A DNA stretch of 64,000 bases from Phycisphaerae bacterium (GTDB taxonomy: Bacteria; Planctomycetota; Phycisphaerae; UBA1845; Fen-1342). Position numbers and translations under genes: made by a program. Each line of letters starts with the position of its first letter. Within the stretch, counting starts at the first letter, position 1. The notes beneath the pieces are model-generated. The model did not search any database. It was not told the origin of the DNA and saw nothing but the letters and a program-made list of their open reading frames with translations. The DNA lies in the NCBI GenBank assembly GCA_028277645.1, contig JANQFV010000051.1, forward strand, positions 1-64,000. Reading direction: 5' to 3'. This document shows positions 63,358 to 64,000 of this stretch, in pieces.

Positions 63358-64000
63358 TCACCGCCCCAACCGCGCGAACTCCTCCAGCACTGCCCGCCGC
63401 ATCAGGCGCAACTCCTGAGCCGCCGCCCGCGCCTTGGGCTTGCGGTTGCGGTCACCGGCCGTCGGATAGAGCGAGTCATACGAAAACAGTGCGAAGCCGC
63501 CGCCCCACTCCATGCAGCGCGCGAGCTGCGCGCGAATCTCATGGGCCTCATCGTGCTTGTAGATCCCCAACCCGGGAACGACCGCGTGCAGGCCGGCGTT
63601 TTGGTGATAGGCGCCAATATCCCGTGCGAGTCGCGCGGCATCATCCGTGTACGCCATCGGCATAACCGCGTCGACCAGTCCATCGCGCAACCAGCCGACA
63701 CTGTCCTGGAGATAGTCGTTATACGCTAGCGCGGGATTACGCCAGACGGCGGCGGTAACACTGGCCCCCGGACGACGCTCGTCCACCACGTGCCGAATCA
63801 TCCTGACCAATCGCGTGAGCTGCGCCGCCCGCCAATGGTGCCAGCCCTCCGCGTCATCTTTCGGCGCCTTGCCGGTATCCCGGCGATACAGCGCCAGCGT
63901 GCGCTCATCACCCGGATAAACCCCCTTCGCACCCCGCACGCCATCCCACGCGTAGCGCACATAATCGAGATGGACGCCGTCGACGTCGTAGTTCGTGACG
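63358..64000 (-). CDS. GHL10-type glycoside hydrolase (partial)
   Basis: The frame stays open to the right edge (VTNYDVDGVHLDYVRYAW), so the apparent start at 63960 is internal. DVDGVHLDYVRY and AYTDDAA match the C-terminal half of GHL10 (family 10-like) hydrolases. The conserved DGxxxDYVR Asp is likely catalytic. The N-terminal part is missing. Confidence 0.85.
   Translation of the reverse strand, partial: VTNYDVDGVHLDYVRYAWDGVRGAKGVYPGDERTLALYRRDTGKAPKDDAEGWHHWRAAQLTRLVRMIRHVVDERRPGASVTAAVWRNPALAYNDYLQDSVGWLRDGLVDAVMPMAYTDDAARLARDIGAYHQNAGLHAVVPGLGIYKHDEAHEIRAQLARCMEWGGGFALFSYDSLYPTAGDRNRKPKARAAAQELRLMRRAVLEEFARLGR

Overview
This 64 kb window reads as a chromosomal segment of a GC-rich diderm bacterium of the Planctomycetota, most likely a Phycisphaerae-type lineage. 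The taxon is inferred from gene content: an exported RHS/YD-repeat protein ending in a dockerin-like DxNxDGxVDFGD module, DUF1570 and DUF1571 proteins, MqnE (futalosine menaquinone route), lipopolysaccharide-handling genes (KdsC, LptA/C-like, LptE-like), and many short palindromic repeats between and inside genes. No rRNA, CRISPR array or replication origin was seen.

Layout. (1) 1-5188: the 5' part of a very large secreted RHS-repeat protein, minus strand, running off the left edge. (2) 5826-12282: an accessory island bounded by tRNA-Leu(CAA) and tRNA-Pro(TGG). It holds a tyrosine integrase, an antitoxin with a truncated toxin, a small unknown protein, an AbiE-type toxin-antitoxin pair, a DNA methyltransferase, a duplicated ~155 bp segment and the C-terminal remnant of a large serine recombinase. 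(3) 12990-18449: two CorB/CorC-like CBS proteins, a tRNA-queuosine mannosyltransferase-like gene overlapping a nitrilase, and a DMT exporter. (4) 18621-23821: small membrane proteins, an ABC exporter, a TlpA-type thioredoxin and MqnE. (5) 23900-29922: mutY and murD (overlapping), a GNAT/zinc-ribbon/membrane fusion, and argS. murD and argS both carry repeat-derived in-frame insertions. (6) 29933-40322: envelope genes, namely a giant LptA/C-like protein with kdsC, two GT-C/TPR membrane proteins, a metallo-beta-lactamase-fold hydrolase, a BamD-like protein and LptE. (7) 40354-46636: ftsH, then recR, ybaB and dnaX, with an SRP RNA gene upstream of dnaX and a MazF-type operon between them on the other strand.

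(8) 46775-51890 is the most unusual part. A minus-strand operon encodes a short coiled-coil protein, a long coiled-coil protein, a formylglycine-generating-enzyme-fold protein without the catalytic cysteine motif, a zinc-ribbon TRAFAC-type GTPase and a GAP1-like GTPase-associated protein. An orphan FlgM-like anti-sigma factor lies just upstream. It resembles the NTP-dependent GTPase-centred conflict or signalling systems predicted by comparative genomics. (9) 52157-64000: mlaF-mlaE, ftsK, two planctomycete-type proteins of unknown function (one with zincin motifs), an alpha/beta hydrolase, a tandem ACT-domain protein, a BatA/VWA membrane protein, a lipoprotein, and the C-terminal part of a GHL10-type glycoside hydrolase running off the right edge.

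Recurring themes are translational coupling through 4-nt stop/start overlaps, -10 boxes placed 6-9 nt before start codons (predicted leaderless mRNAs), a poly-A slippery run in dnaX, and at least five families of short palindromic repeats.
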